Positions 8,866-17,004 are shown, numbered from the stretch's first letter. The stretch: DNA of 64,000 nucleotides from Enterococcus gilvus ATCC BAA-350 (GCF_000407545.1 NZ_ASWH01000001.1:2309501-2373500), one strand, 5' to 3'. The notes: a model not told the origin generated them from the sequence alone. A program made the numbers and translations.

Positions 8866-9067
8866 TGGCTTTGAAGGATGTGGACTTAGTTTCCGGATCC
8901 CATACCTCAATCCCGAATGGCGTTGCTCGGCTGTAGGTCTCCACGGTCTGATCTTCACCATCCGTTAGGTCCATGCCTGCAACTTCATCGATCACAACTA
9001 GATCTGCATTCTTACCCGCAGCCTTTGTTTTCTTTTCTTCTTTTACTTCTTCTTTAGCTTTGGCCAT
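8858..9067 (-). CDS. Small hypothetical phage protein
   Basis: 69 residues: a Lys/Glu-rich N-terminus (MAKAKEEVKEEKKTKAAGK) then an acidic, Thr-rich part ending WDPETKSTSFKANG. An excellent GGAGGG precedes the ATG at 9067, which decides the start. It overlaps its neighbours by 8-14 bp in the late operon. I do not recognise a function. Confidence 0.65.
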   Translation of the reverse strand: MAKAKEEVKEEKKTKAAGKNADLVVIDEVAGMDLTDGEDQTVETYSRATPFGIEVWDPETKSTSFKANG

Positions 9068-9353
9068 TATGGTTCCCTCCTTTGTAATTTGTAGAAATAA
9101 CTTCGCATCCCATTGACTCATACCAGTTGACTGCTTCTTTTAGATTCGGAAGTGTGTGAGAAATTAGAGTGATTACTAATGAATCACAAGGGAAGCGAGT
9201 TCCATCACCAATAACCTGCACAACAGCATAGTTTCCATTCCATTGATCTCTTAACCCGTTCGGGCTATTTTCTGATTCAATTGCTTTTTTGTACACATTA
9301 CCAAATCCAGGTTCAACTTCACACGTCAGAACAGCTTCATGAAAATCTTTCAA
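9054..9353 (-). CDS. Hypothetical phage protein, first gene of the late operon
   Basis: About 99 residues, starting LKDFHEAVLTCEVEPGFGN. An AAGGAGG at about 9363-9369 points to the TTG at 9353 as the start, nine bases downstream; the ORF extends upstream only through that ribosome site. It contains a run NYAVVQVIGDGTRFPCDSLV suggesting a compact alpha/beta fold. No family recognised. It is the first leftward gene after the divergent moron at 9533, so the late promoter should lie near 9370-9480. Confidence 0.6.
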   Translation of the reverse strand: MKDFHEAVLTCEVEPGFGNVYKKAIESENSPNGLRDQWNGNYAVVQVIGDGTRFPCDSLVITLISHTLPNLKEAVNWYESMGCEVISTNYKGGNHNGQS

Positions 9354-9460
9354 ATAGAATGACCTCCTTGCACACAAAAAAAGACAGCACCTAAATGGCC
9401 TGCCTTATTGCTGCATATTTTTTTGACAATATTAGAATAGCACATGAAAAACAAGATGTC

Positions 9461-9507
9461 GGTACTATCATGGTACTGTACGTACTATACTGTTTATGTG
9501 GTACAAT
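9461..9507 (+). promoter_or_regulatory. Extended -10 promoter and GTAC cluster before the moron gene
   Basis: TGG-TACAAT at 9499-9507 has the form of an extended -10 element, 25 bases before the TTG start at 9533. No good -35 box is spaced from it. GTAC occurs five times between 9462 and 9504 (9462, 9473, 9478, 9482, 9501), which may mark an operator. Confidence 0.45.
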
Positions 9508-9532
9508 TAACAAAAAAACGAGGTGTATTATA

Positions 9533-10435
9533 TTGTCAAAAAAGGAGAAAGCTGATACTTTAGAGCAATCAAAAGAAATTGAGATAATCAACTGTGGTTT
9601 AATAATGCCCATTGCACCGATGCCTGGCTACACAAGTAATCAATTTAATGATGTAAAATCAATTTTAGTTGATGCAATAGAATCTATAAAGGATTATAAT
9701 TTCAAGCCTAGATTAGTGAGCGATTCAAAAGGAGAGGTAGATATTATTCACAAAAGTATTGTAAATAATATTTATGACGATCAAATTGTAGTTGTCGATA
9801 TCAGTGGAAAAAATGGTAATGTAATGCTCGAATTAGGGTTAAGGTTGGCTTTTGATAAACCATTAGTAATTATTAAGGATGATAAAACTGACTATATGTT
9901 TGATATATCAATGATTGAACATATCAACTATCCTTCTGATCTTAGACACAATGAAATTGAAATTTTTAAGAAAAAGCTTGTCGAAAAAGTCGTCAAGACT
10001 TACAAAAAATCAATTGATGATAGTAAATACTCACCCTTTTTACAACATTTCCAACATATTAAGGTCAAAGGAATTGGAGAACAAAACATTGAACAATCTC
10101 AAATGTTAGAGATTATCTTAGCGAAAATATCACATATTGAAGATAGAACTATATTGCAAGATAAAAACCTCCATGATAAGGTGAGAATTAACAGAAATTC
10201 AGTAAATTTTTCAACATCTCCTGAACCAATTTCCAAATCTGAAATTATCAAGCACTTCACTATTGGATGGGATCCAAGCGAAATTCCTAATAGCATTAAA
10301 GACATGAAAGAGAATGAAACAAAGTATATAAGATTTATTTCAGAAATAAACAAAATAGTGTTTGCAAACGCAATACACATTACAGATAGAATGATGGCTT
10401 CTCTTTTAGTAGAAATAAAAAATTCAATACTATAA
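9533..10435 (+). CDS. Moron protein with TIR/deoxyribosyltransferase-like domain; possible defence effector
   Basis: 300 residues, transcribed against the surrounding phage genes. It starts at a TTG behind CGAGGTG; the longer ORF to 9395 runs through the promoter and is rejected. Residues about 18-135 form a Rossmann-like unit: CGLIMPIAPMPGY, DDQIVVVDISGKNGN, VMLELGLRLAFDKP, LVIIKDD, IEHINYP. The ELG glutamate (about residue 100) in a helix after a D-x-S-G-x-N loop is the layout of nucleoside 2-deoxyribosyltransferases and TIR-like NAD-cleaving proteins. Residues 190-300 are helical and unknown. A terminator follows at 10442. The fold is inferred from motifs; an anti-phage role is inferred from the fold and moron position. 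Confidence 0.7.
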   Translation: MSKKEKADTLEQSKEIEIINCGLIMPIAPMPGYTSNQFNDVKSILVDAIESIKDYNFKPRLVSDSKGEVDIIHKSIVNNIYDDQIVVVDISGKNGNVMLELGLRLAFDKPLVIIKDDKTDYMFDISMIEHINYPSDLRHNEIEIFKKKLVEKVVKTYKKSIDDSKYSPFLQHFQHIKVKGIGEQNIEQSQMLEIILAKISHIEDRTILQDKNLHDKVRINRNSVNFSTSPEPISKSEIIKHFTIGWDPSEIPNSIKDMKENETKYIRFISEINKIVFANAIHITDRMMASLLVEIKNSIL

Positions 10436-10441
10436 ATATCT

Positions 10442-10479
10442 AAAAATGAAAGAGATACTAATTGATCTCTTTCATTTTT
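10442..10479. terminator. Bidirectional terminator
   Basis: Perfect 15-bp arms (AAAAATGAAAGAGAT and its complement) around an 8-base loop, with a T run on either strand. It ends the moron gene at 10435 and also lies at the 3' end of the leftward regulator gene. Confidence 0.9.
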
Positions 10480-10810
10480 TAGTGAACTTAATCATACGAA
10501 TCAATTCAGCATGTTTGCTTTTGATGTATGAATAGCTGTATCCTGTCTCAACTGCAATTGATTCCAAAGTTAATCCATCGACGTATTTCATTTTTAGAAT
10601 TCTTTGATTTAAGCCAGTGAATTTATCAATTGTTTGAACGATCTCCTGGCGTTCTTCTTCTAGCTTTTTTATTCGTTCGTTCAAATCACAAATCACTTCC
10701 TTCAAATGTGCTTGTTTTTGCAAAGCAGTCAAAAACTTCTGATTCTTTGCAAGGTCGCCATCATCACCCCATGAATAATTACGCCATCTTGAAAGTTCTC
10801 GTTTATTCAA
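10472..10810 (-). CDS. Sigma-70 region 4-like phage late regulator (ArpU/RinA type)
   Basis: At least 112 residues. A coiled coil (KEVICDLNERIKKLEEERQE) precedes an HTH of sigma-70 region 4 type (ILKMKYVDGLTLESIAVETG, YSYSYIKSKHAELIRM). Small proteins of this type switch on the late operon. The first usable start is TTG 10810, with no ribosome site. The same frame stays open 23 codons further to an ATT at 10879 (IYEWVNSIISIDEELIQLN), which sounds like the true N-terminus and sits behind AGAAGGTG; no ATG, GTG or TTG occurs there. Confidence 0.8.
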   Translation of the reverse strand: MNKRELSRWRNYSWGDDGDLAKNQKFLTALQKQAHLKEVICDLNERIKKLEEERQEIVQTIDKFTGLNQRILKMKYVDGLTLESIAVETGYSYSYIKSKHAELIRMIKFTKK

Positions 10811-10879
10811 TTTAAGAGAAAAATTCAGTTGAATTAATTCTTCATCAATAGAAATTATTGAGTTTACCCATTCATAAAT

Positions 10880-11204
10880 GATGAATCACCTTCTTTTCGA
10901 TTATTTTGTAAAAAGTGTGGCAATGCCATACCTTTGCCATACCTTCTAAATCAAAGTGTGCCACCAATTTCCCTTACTCTATCAAGGGTTTGATCTTCAT
11001 TGCCATAGTTGCCACACTTTTTTTGGCCCCTTTATATATATAATATATTTACTATTTATCCCCTTTTTTCTTTTAAGTAATAAAAAAAAGTATGGTAAGT
11101 ATGGTAAATAGTCTATAAACCTCTTTATACCAATAGTTGAGAGGTGGCACACTTTTTAAAAATAAGTGTGGCAAAGGTGTGGCAAATTTATGAAAGTGTG
11201 GCAA
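10880..11204. repeat. Iteron-like repeats, candidate phage replication origin
   Basis: No gene fits in this 325-bp stretch. Copies of the 11-mer AAGTGTGGCAA occur at 10913, 11164, 11175 (one change) and 11194 in direct orientation and at 11009-11019 in inverse; partial copies are at 10954 and 11143. TATGGTAA repeats (about 11092-11107) and an A/T-only stretch (about 11035-11055) lie between. Directly repeated initiator sites beside an A/T-rich block, just downstream of the primase-helicase gene, is a usual origin design. Confidence 0.65.
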
Positions 11205-13064
11205 TTATTCTTCGTTCGCTTCTGTCTTCTTATAGTAGAAGTATCTTTTCCCCATCATCATCCGTCTTGCTTTCTCATAACCTAATGATTTTAGACGTTG
11301 CGTGAATTTAGGTTGAGAATACGGCTTAGCTCCAAGTTCATCACAACATTTAAGATAATCGTCATATACGCCTTTTGTTGTCATATTTTCATCGATGCCA
11401 TTTTGATGTAAAAAGCTAAGTATCGAATCACTTTCCACAAAATATTCTTCTGTCACCTTAGCGACTGTTTCGGAGGAGGAAAGTTGGCCGCCGTTGCTGT
11501 TGATTCGTTCCATTGCTTTCAAAGCGATGTTCAAAAGGTACGACTTGGCCACATCCGTTGAAAGTTTTTCATCAATCTTAGGATCAGCCTTCTTAACTTT
11601 GTTATCACAAGGAATCACCACTATTCGACGACCGATCCCACCCGATTTATCTTTAAACGTCGGCATCTCATTGGCAGTGAATATAAGAGTCGCTTTATTT
11701 TTTAGTTTATATGGCTTTGAATAAATTGGCCGGACCATAATGGTATTTCCGGAAGCCAATGTTTTGAAATTCATGGATTTCTCCATATAACCAGCATCAA
11801 TATCGTCTCCAACATTTACCAGCTTACCTTCTAATTCCATTACAGATGTTTGGTCATTAAATTGTTCTAATGCAAGATTTAAACCAAGATCGCCAATGAA
11901 CGCATTGAGCATTTCAAGAAATGTCGATTTCCCATTTGCCCCACTAGATCCAACCAAGAAAAATACTTTATGCGGAAAACCTGCAGTCATTAAAATGTGG
12001 CCAAGCAATTCTTCCACAATTACTCTCAAATCCTTTTTATCACTACACAAGAAATTTAGGAAATCATCAACGGTTTTATCATAAGCATCTGGATCATAAT
12101 CCACATCAAGAAAGAATGGTGTAAATTCTTTACTAGCCATCGGGATCACTTCGCCACCATCCAGCATGAAATTGTTTCTGAATTGAATAGGAAAATCATT
12201 CACTTCGATCAATTCACCTTTGACTGGAAAAAGGTCCAGGAGTTGCTTCCACTTTGGCGGCAAAAGCTTTATTCGATCATCCACGATTCGAAGCAATTTG
12301 TTTCTATCATTAATCCAATAGTTGTCTTGCTTGTGGAAAATGGATCCATTGAAAAATTTTATTTCCAACTCCTGGGCTAACGCTTCACTAGTGACGATCA
12401 TGTCTTTTGGATCCAGATACAACTTTTCACGGATCTCTTTTTCACTTACTGAATTGACAAGCGATGCAATATCTTTTTCGGGTAATGGCTCGGCATAGAT
12501 CGATTCATTAATAAATTTAGCTATTTGCGTCAATGTATCATAATCTAGTTCGTACATTTCCCGTACGGTTAGAAGATGCGAATATAATGAACTATTTCGC
12601 GAACCTTCTTTCATTCCAGCCAAAACATTTTTGATTTTAAGTGGCAACAATTCAAATGGTAAAGTGGGCAGATCCTCGAACATCTCAAACGTTCCGTGCA
12701 TTTTTCTGAGTTTGCCATTTTGTTTGATTGTTCCGGTCGATTTATTCCCGGTTTTGTAATCAACTGCAGCTCCTGACACCGTTAGCTTGCCGGTCCAGTT
12801 CCGAAGTAATACTTTGTGGCCATTAATTTGAGCCGGCCTTTTATAATAAAGGTGAAGACCACGTTTGGTTTCAAAAGCAAGTGTTGGATATTTTTCTAAC
12901 AATTGAAACCCGATTTCTGGAAAGTCGTCAAAATCAACAACTACAGTTTCTTTGTTTAACAGAATGGCGGCGTTATCCAGTTTAGAAAGGTCCGTATAGA
13001 AATCATCTAGACTTTTTTGATCTGGTCTTTTTTCTCCTGGATTTAATTTGATATACTTTAGCAC
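11205..13064 (-). CDS. Primase-helicase (D5/P4 type), N-terminal prim-pol-like and SF3 helicase
   Basis: 619 residues. Residues 1-130 look like a primase-polymerase domain (VVVDFDDFPEIG near 41-52, GLHLYY near 69-74). Residues 340-520 are the helicase: Walker A GSSGANGKST at 372-381, then VGDDIDAGYM, FTANEMP and GIGRRIVVIP, in the order of D5/P4-like SF3 helicases. The C-terminal 80 residues form a winged-helix-like part. It should unwind and prime phage DNA at the adjacent iterons. The start is a GTG behind AAAGGCGGTG, divergent from the moron at 13131. Confidence 0.9.
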   Translation of the reverse strand: MLKYIKLNPGEKRPDQKSLDDFYTDLSKLDNAAILLNKETVVVDFDDFPEIGFQLLEKYPTLAFETKRGLHLYYKRPAQINGHKVLLRNWTGKLTVSGAAVDYKTGNKSTGTIKQNGKLRKMHGTFEMFEDLPTLPFELLPLKIKNVLAGMKEGSRNSSLYSHLLTVREMYELDYDTLTQIAKFINESIYAEPLPEKDIASLVNSVSEKEIREKLYLDPKDMIVTSEALAQELEIKFFNGSIFHKQDNYWINDRNKLLRIVDDRIKLLPPKWKQLLDLFPVKGELIEVNDFPIQFRNNFMLDGGEVIPMASKEFTPFFLDVDYDPDAYDKTVDDFLNFLCSDKKDLRVIVEELLGHILMTAGFPHKVFFLVGSSGANGKSTFLEMLNAFIGDLGLNLALEQFNDQTSVMELEGKLVNVGDDIDAGYMEKSMNFKTLASGNTIMVRPIYSKPYKLKNKATLIFTANEMPTFKDKSGGIGRRIVVIPCDNKVKKADPKIDEKLSTDVAKSYLLNIALKAMERINSNGGQLSSSETVAKVTEEYFVESDSILSFLHQNGIDENMTTKGVYDDYLKCCDELGAKPYSQPKFTQRLKSLGYEKARRMMMGKRYFYYKKTEANEE

Positions 13065-13130
13065 ACTATCATTTCACCGCCTTTAATTGTGGTATTATTA
13101 GATAAAATATTATGAACGGAGGTTTTACAT

Positions 13131-13742
13131 TTGGATCGCGATATTGACGAACGCATTATGGTATTTCTTAACCTTGTATTAAGCGGCCATTCACTTGGTG
13201 ATTACGATTATGGAAAAGATGAGGTTCAAATAATGCAGTTGGCTAGGTCAATGAACTTAGTCACAGATTTTGATTTAGAACCATTTATTGCAGTTAACGA
13301 GTTACGGTACTATGCAATCCCAAAAACATCAAGTCCAGTATCACTAACTAAAGAAGGATACGATTTTTTTAAAAATCATGGAGGTTCAAAAATGCCCGAT
13401 AATGACAACCAAAAAGAAGTTAATTTCGGTTCACCAAGTGGCACTACTGTCAATATCCACAATTATGGGAATATAAACGGATCCGCGTTTGGTTCAAATA
13501 ATCAAATTACCAATCATTTTCATGAGGAGCTTGCAGAATTGAAAAAAGTTGCTTCTGAATTACCAGAAGAAGACCAAGCACAAGCAAATGAAATCATTGA
13601 AATTATTGAATCACAAGTTTACAAACCTGGAGTCTTTGAAAAGTTTGAAACTTTTCTAGAAAAACATCCACTTCTACTAAATTCTGTCGGAAAAGCCATT
13701 ACTTGGGCTTTAACAAATCCAGATAAATTACCGCTTCCTTAG
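13131..13742 (+). CDS. Moron protein with Asn/Gly-rich central motif; unknown function
   Basis: 203 residues on the opposite strand to its neighbours, starting at a TTG eight bases after GGAGG. Residues 1-88 are a winged-helix-like helical domain ending SLTKEGYDFFKNHGG. Residues 97-130 have the motif NFGSPSGTTVNIHNYGNING followed by SAFGSNNQITNHF, a beta-solenoid-like linker seen in some effector and Abi-type proteins. The rest is a charged helix and a helical tail. Its stop overlaps the polymerase stop by four bases, and no terminator follows. It is likely lysogen-expressed; the function is not known. Confidence 0.65.
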   Translation: MDRDIDERIMVFLNLVLSGHSLGDYDYGKDEVQIMQLARSMNLVTDFDLEPFIAVNELRYYAIPKTSSPVSLTKEGYDFFKNHGGSKMPDNDNQKEVNFGSPSGTTVNIHNYGNINGSAFGSNNQITNHFHEELAELKKVASELPEEDQAQANEIIEIIESQVYKPGVFEKFETFLEKHPLLLNSVGKAITWALTNPDKLPLP

Positions 13743-15301
13743 AAGGTTAGTCTCTCTATTTGTCCAACATACCAGTTCACATCAATAATCTTTTTTGAGG
13801 CTTGCGAATAATCCAAGAAATGATCAGGTGATCCTGGTAGCTTGGAGTGCAAGCCTTTTTTGACTTGATAAACACCACCACATCGTTTATCATTCGTGGC
13901 CACACCACAAACTGTATTGTTTAGCTTTCGATAACCATCAGTCATTTCTTGTTCAATTGATTGAAAATCTCCTTGCAGCTTATTGATGTAATAGAATTCT
14001 TCTATCCTGCCATCCTTGAATCGATTGACAACAAAATTCTGTGGTTTAACGCCATTAACTACTGCCTCAAATGTTCCGGCACTAACCACTTCAAGACTAT
14101 TCGAAAAACAATTTGGTTCCTTAAATATGCCTTTTCTGATATATCCACCATCATCTTTTTCTAAAACGAAATTACTAACATCTTTTTGCCAAACTTTTTT
14201 TATTCTTGTTATACTCACTTGTAAATGAAGTTGCTTGCACCACAATTCTAAAAGTTCACGAATTGTGTTTTCCATCACTGGATCTATCTTAACTAGAACC
14301 CCGTCGGTGTTTGTTTGGATCAAATCTTCATAAAAATTTCCTAATACCAAGATTAAGTGTGTAATGATTAGCTGTCCGCTAACAGTTACCGAATAGAATT
14401 GTCTCGGATCATAAAAATTTGAATACGGATTATTCATGGATCCATTCACTGCATTGATTAAAACTTTGTAAGATAATTTTCCAGATTCTACCTTCTTCTG
14501 GTAAAGGTCAGCAAAGGCTGAAACATTCTTAACGCCTGTGCTTATGAAATTGTTATTGATAATAAGTGATGGAAAGAACTGATTCACATCGATCAGTAAA
14601 AAAATGCCTTCACCCTTGTACTTTGGTTTTGCAGCATGTACACCACCAAATCCAAAAACATGAGTTAATCCTGCCAAAGTCATTTTAAACTTTTCCGCTT
14701 TCAACTTTTCTTCTAAGGTGTTTTGATAGTTTGATTTTATGGACTGGTAAAAATTCACCAGTCTTTTTGGTAGCTCCGCTTGCGGCACATATTTATCAAA
14801 TTCATACATCAAAATATTTGGGCGCTTTGGGATCTTCTTAGCTTGCAATATCTCAGCCGCTAGGTTCGCACGTGTCTTTGTGATGGATCGACTAGGAAGA
14901 TTGAATTCTTTTACGATTTCAAATTTAGTTTCAAGATATTCCTCGCGTTCATCAAACACTTTTTCGCAAATGTCAATTCTTCTTTTACAGTAGTCTTCCG
15001 CTGTCGAAGCTCTCATATCAAAGCGTAGGTTAAAACCAATCTCTTCTATAGCACAAAGTCTTTCTTCTTGACTTAAATCGATGGATAAATATTCTTGGAG
15101 AAAATTGCTTTTTCCATTACTCAAAATCTTGGCCAGGAACTTATCAGATGCTTTGTAATTACTGTAACTAACAAGACAACGAACACTAGAAAGAGCCGTT
15201 TTAAGTCTCTCTCGATCATTCGCTATCATATAACTTTCATCTGTTTTGAAAACAGCTAGCCAATCTTCTGAGCTTTGGTATAACCAGTAGAAAGTGAACA
15301 T
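13739..15301 (-). CDS. Phage DNA polymerase, family B-like
   Basis: 520 residues. Motif A is LLIDVNQFFPSLI (about 236-247), motif B KVLINAVNGSMNNPYSNF (279-296) and motif C LIQTNTDGVLVKI (327-339). GFGGVHAAKPKYKG (217-230) is common to this phage subgroup. Motif C reads NTDG where most family B enzymes have DTDS, so one usual metal-binding Asp is replaced by Asn. The N-terminal 200 residues only weakly resemble a 3'-5' exonuclease (VSYSNYKASDKFLAKIL). It lies in the replication block beside the SSB-like and primase genes. AGAAGGTGATG precedes the ATG. Confidence 0.85.
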   Translation of the reverse strand: MFTFYWLYQSSEDWLAVFKTDESYMIANDRERLKTALSSVRCLVSYSNYKASDKFLAKILSNGKSNFLQEYLSIDLSQEERLCAIEEIGFNLRFDMRASTAEDYCKRRIDICEKVFDEREEYLETKFEIVKEFNLPSRSITKTRANLAAEILQAKKIPKRPNILMYEFDKYVPQAELPKRLVNFYQSIKSNYQNTLEEKLKAEKFKMTLAGLTHVFGFGGVHAAKPKYKGEGIFLLIDVNQFFPSLIINNNFISTGVKNVSAFADLYQKKVESGKLSYKVLINAVNGSMNNPYSNFYDPRQFYSVTVSGQLIITHLILVLGNFYEDLIQTNTDGVLVKIDPVMENTIRELLELWCKQLHLQVSITRIKKVWQKDVSNFVLEKDDGGYIRKGIFKEPNCFSNSLEVVSAGTFEAVVNGVKPQNFVVNRFKDGRIEEFYYINKLQGDFQSIEQEMTDGYRKLNNTVCGVATNDKRCGGVYQVKKGLHSKLPGSPDHFLDYSQASKKIIDVNWYVGQIERLTF

Positions 15302-15315
15302 TGGCCATCACCTTC

Positions 15316-15819
15316 TTAGTATGGCAATTCGTCGTCTGGAATATCAGCAGTGGCTGCCGGATCATCATACGGGATGAAATCATAATTTTTGTATGGTTTC
15401 GATGGGTCCTTTTTGTTCGGTGTTGAAGTGATCGTTAGAACAAATTGACTGCCAATTGCATCTTGAAAAGCAGCTGCAAGTGTCTCTTCATCGTCCCAAT
15501 CCTCTTCGGTTAACTGGAGACCAACCACACTGGCTAATTTTCCGACTAACTTAATGTTCTTTTGTAGAACAAATGCTGGTACTGCATTTTCATCGAATCC
15601 AAGGTTAATCATTTCTTTTCTACCAGATGCTTCGCCAGTAGTTACTTCGTTTGAGAAGGACAATGCTTCCCAGCCGCTTTGAAAAATCTTATGTTCTACC
15701 TTTTCAAGCGCTACATCGTATTCACCATCTGGCAATCCGTCAAACCCTCCTGCATTTGGATCGTCTGTCTTCGGGTTAAAACCTGCCAATACTTCATTTG
15801 CTAAATCACGTAATCCCAT
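15316..15819 (-). CDS. DUF669-like single-stranded DNA binding protein
   Basis: 167 residues. GFDGLPDGEYDVALEKVEHK near the N-terminus is typical of the DUF669 phage proteins that occur with recombination and replication genes. The extreme C-terminus DDELPY mimics the acidic DDxLPF tip of bacterial SSB, which recruits replication proteins. It sits between the Sak4-like ATPase and the polymerase. Start ATG at 15819 behind GAGGA. Confidence 0.75.
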   Translation of the reverse strand: MGLRDLANEVLAGFNPKTDDPNAGGFDGLPDGEYDVALEKVEHKIFQSGWEALSFSNEVTTGEASGRKEMINLGFDENAVPAFVLQKNIKLVGKLASVVGLQLTEEDWDDEETLAAAFQDAIGSQFVLTITSTPNKKDPSKPYKNYDFIPYDDPAATADIPDDELPY

Positions 15820-15854
15820 TTGTCATTCCTCTTTCTCTTATGTTTTTTCTTTTC

Positions 15855-16772
15855 TTAGATTTGTGGTTTGATTCTTTTTCCGGCACTTGTGTTTGTAGCT
15901 TCTGTTGGTTTAGATGCCGTTTGATTAATTGGAGCTGCCTCTTTTGTTTTTGGCTTAGTTTGCTTTGACTCAACAGTTTCTTTGCCACTCGAATCACTGG
16001 GTGTTTCTTCTGACGCTTGTAAAATATCCTCTTTCTTTTGGATCTCTTTCACAATTTCATCTTGCTGCTTTTTAGTTGTTTTTGGAGACTTACCGAAGAC
16101 ACCAGTCACACTATCCAATAATTTAAGGATTGCCTTATCGTCCACTTGGTCGCGCATGTAGTCCTTGCGACGTGCCTTAGCCACTCGGATATAATTCTTG
16201 CCAACTTTCTTACATTGAATAGAAAGGTCACAATTTCCGTTTACGATATTTTGATGTTTTTCTTTTAAAGAAGGAATATCGATTTCCGTTTGACCTTCCA
16301 TTTTTGTTGAGTTTCTTGAAATGTAAATCACATTCATAGGTAATGATTTCAACTCAATAACTAATGACTGAAAAATATTAGTGAAAGCTGCATAACCTTT
16401 TCCGTAAGGAATATCACCTAATGTTTCCACGTCTTCTCGATCACAAATGTATTGTTCGATCATGACCACGATATCATCGATTACATCCAACACCACTGTT
16501 TCATAGGTGTGTTTTTCGGTTTGTAAAGCAGTGATCAGCTTATCCAATTGGTCAATAACTGAACGCTTAATCTTGCCGTTCTGATCCTTGACATTTCGCA
16601 ATTGAACTGATGGAACGGTATTCGCTTCGGCGTTGCCATCAGTATTGAAAACTAATGGATTAGGAAACTGCGAGGCCAAGAACGACTTTCCGCCCATAGT
16701 CGGACCCCAAATGAAAAAGTTCCGCGGTGTGTCTTTAGGTGTCTGTGGTTTGTTTGGTGGTAAAATTGACAT
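15855..16772 (-). CDS. RecA-like ATPase, Sak4-type phage recombination protein
   Basis: 305 residues. Walker A FIWGPTMGGKS (about 20-30), Walker B-like TVVLDVIDDI (about 96-105) and a RecA-like core ending GKNYIRVAKARRKDYMRDQV. The last 90 residues are a Lys/Thr/Pro/Glu-rich tail with no visible fold. This type of phage AAA protein acts as a single-strand annealing recombinase with a partner exonuclease, here probably the YqaJ nuclease at 18446. GGAGGG precedes the ATG. Confidence 0.82.
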   Translation of the reverse strand: MSILPPNKPQTPKDTPRNFFIWGPTMGGKSFLASQFPNPLVFNTDGNAEANTVPSVQLRNVKDQNGKIKRSVIDQLDKLITALQTEKHTYETVVLDVIDDIVVMIEQYICDREDVETLGDIPYGKGYAAFTNIFQSLVIELKSLPMNVIYISRNSTKMEGQTEIDIPSLKEKHQNIVNGNCDLSIQCKKVGKNYIRVAKARRKDYMRDQVDDKAILKLLDSVTGVFGKSPKTTKKQQDEIVKEIQKKEDILQASEETPSDSSGKETVESKQTKPKTKEAAPINQTASKPTEATNTSAGKRIKPQI

Positions 16773-16785
16773 GTTTCTTTCCCTC

Positions 16786-17004
16786 CTATGCTAAAAATCC
16801 AGCTTCTACAATTTCTTTTGATCTAGCAAATTCTTCTGTTACTTGTGCTTCATAATAATCACCAAAGTCCTTGTGATTTTTAGAAACAATGTTTTGCTTA
16901 ACAACCGTACCCTCAGATTCATTAATCATCTTGGTAATTTCTTCTTCTGCTTCATCACGGGTATGAGCGTAAAACTTAGTTGTTGTTTGCAATTGTCTAA
17001 TCAT
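16786..17004 (-). CDS. Small hypothetical phage protein
   Basis: About 72 residues: IRQLQTTTKFYAHTRDEAEE at the start, then KNIVSK-like basic and FGDYYEAQVTEEF segments. AAGGAG is eight bases from the ATG at 17004, which is better than the ATG two codons upstream. It lies directly before the Sak4-like gene. No function recognised. Confidence 0.65.
   Translation of the reverse strand: MIRQLQTTTKFYAHTRDEAEEEITKMINESEGTVVKQNIVSKNHKDFGDYYEAQVTEEFARSKEIVEAGFLA

Noticed and set aside
8866..8961. Longer N-terminus of the packaging HNH protein
   Set aside because: It lies wholly within the upstream 69-residue gene in another frame.
9423..9438. TTGACA and TAGAAT as a promoter for the moron
   Set aside because: They are only four bases apart, too close for a promoter.
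9395..9532. N-terminal extension of the moron protein
   Set aside because: The extension runs through the extended -10 promoter and lacks a ribosome site; TTG 9533 has one.
10880..11204. CRISPR array
   Set aside because: Repeats are 11 bp, irregularly spaced and in both orientations, without uniform spacers or cas genes.
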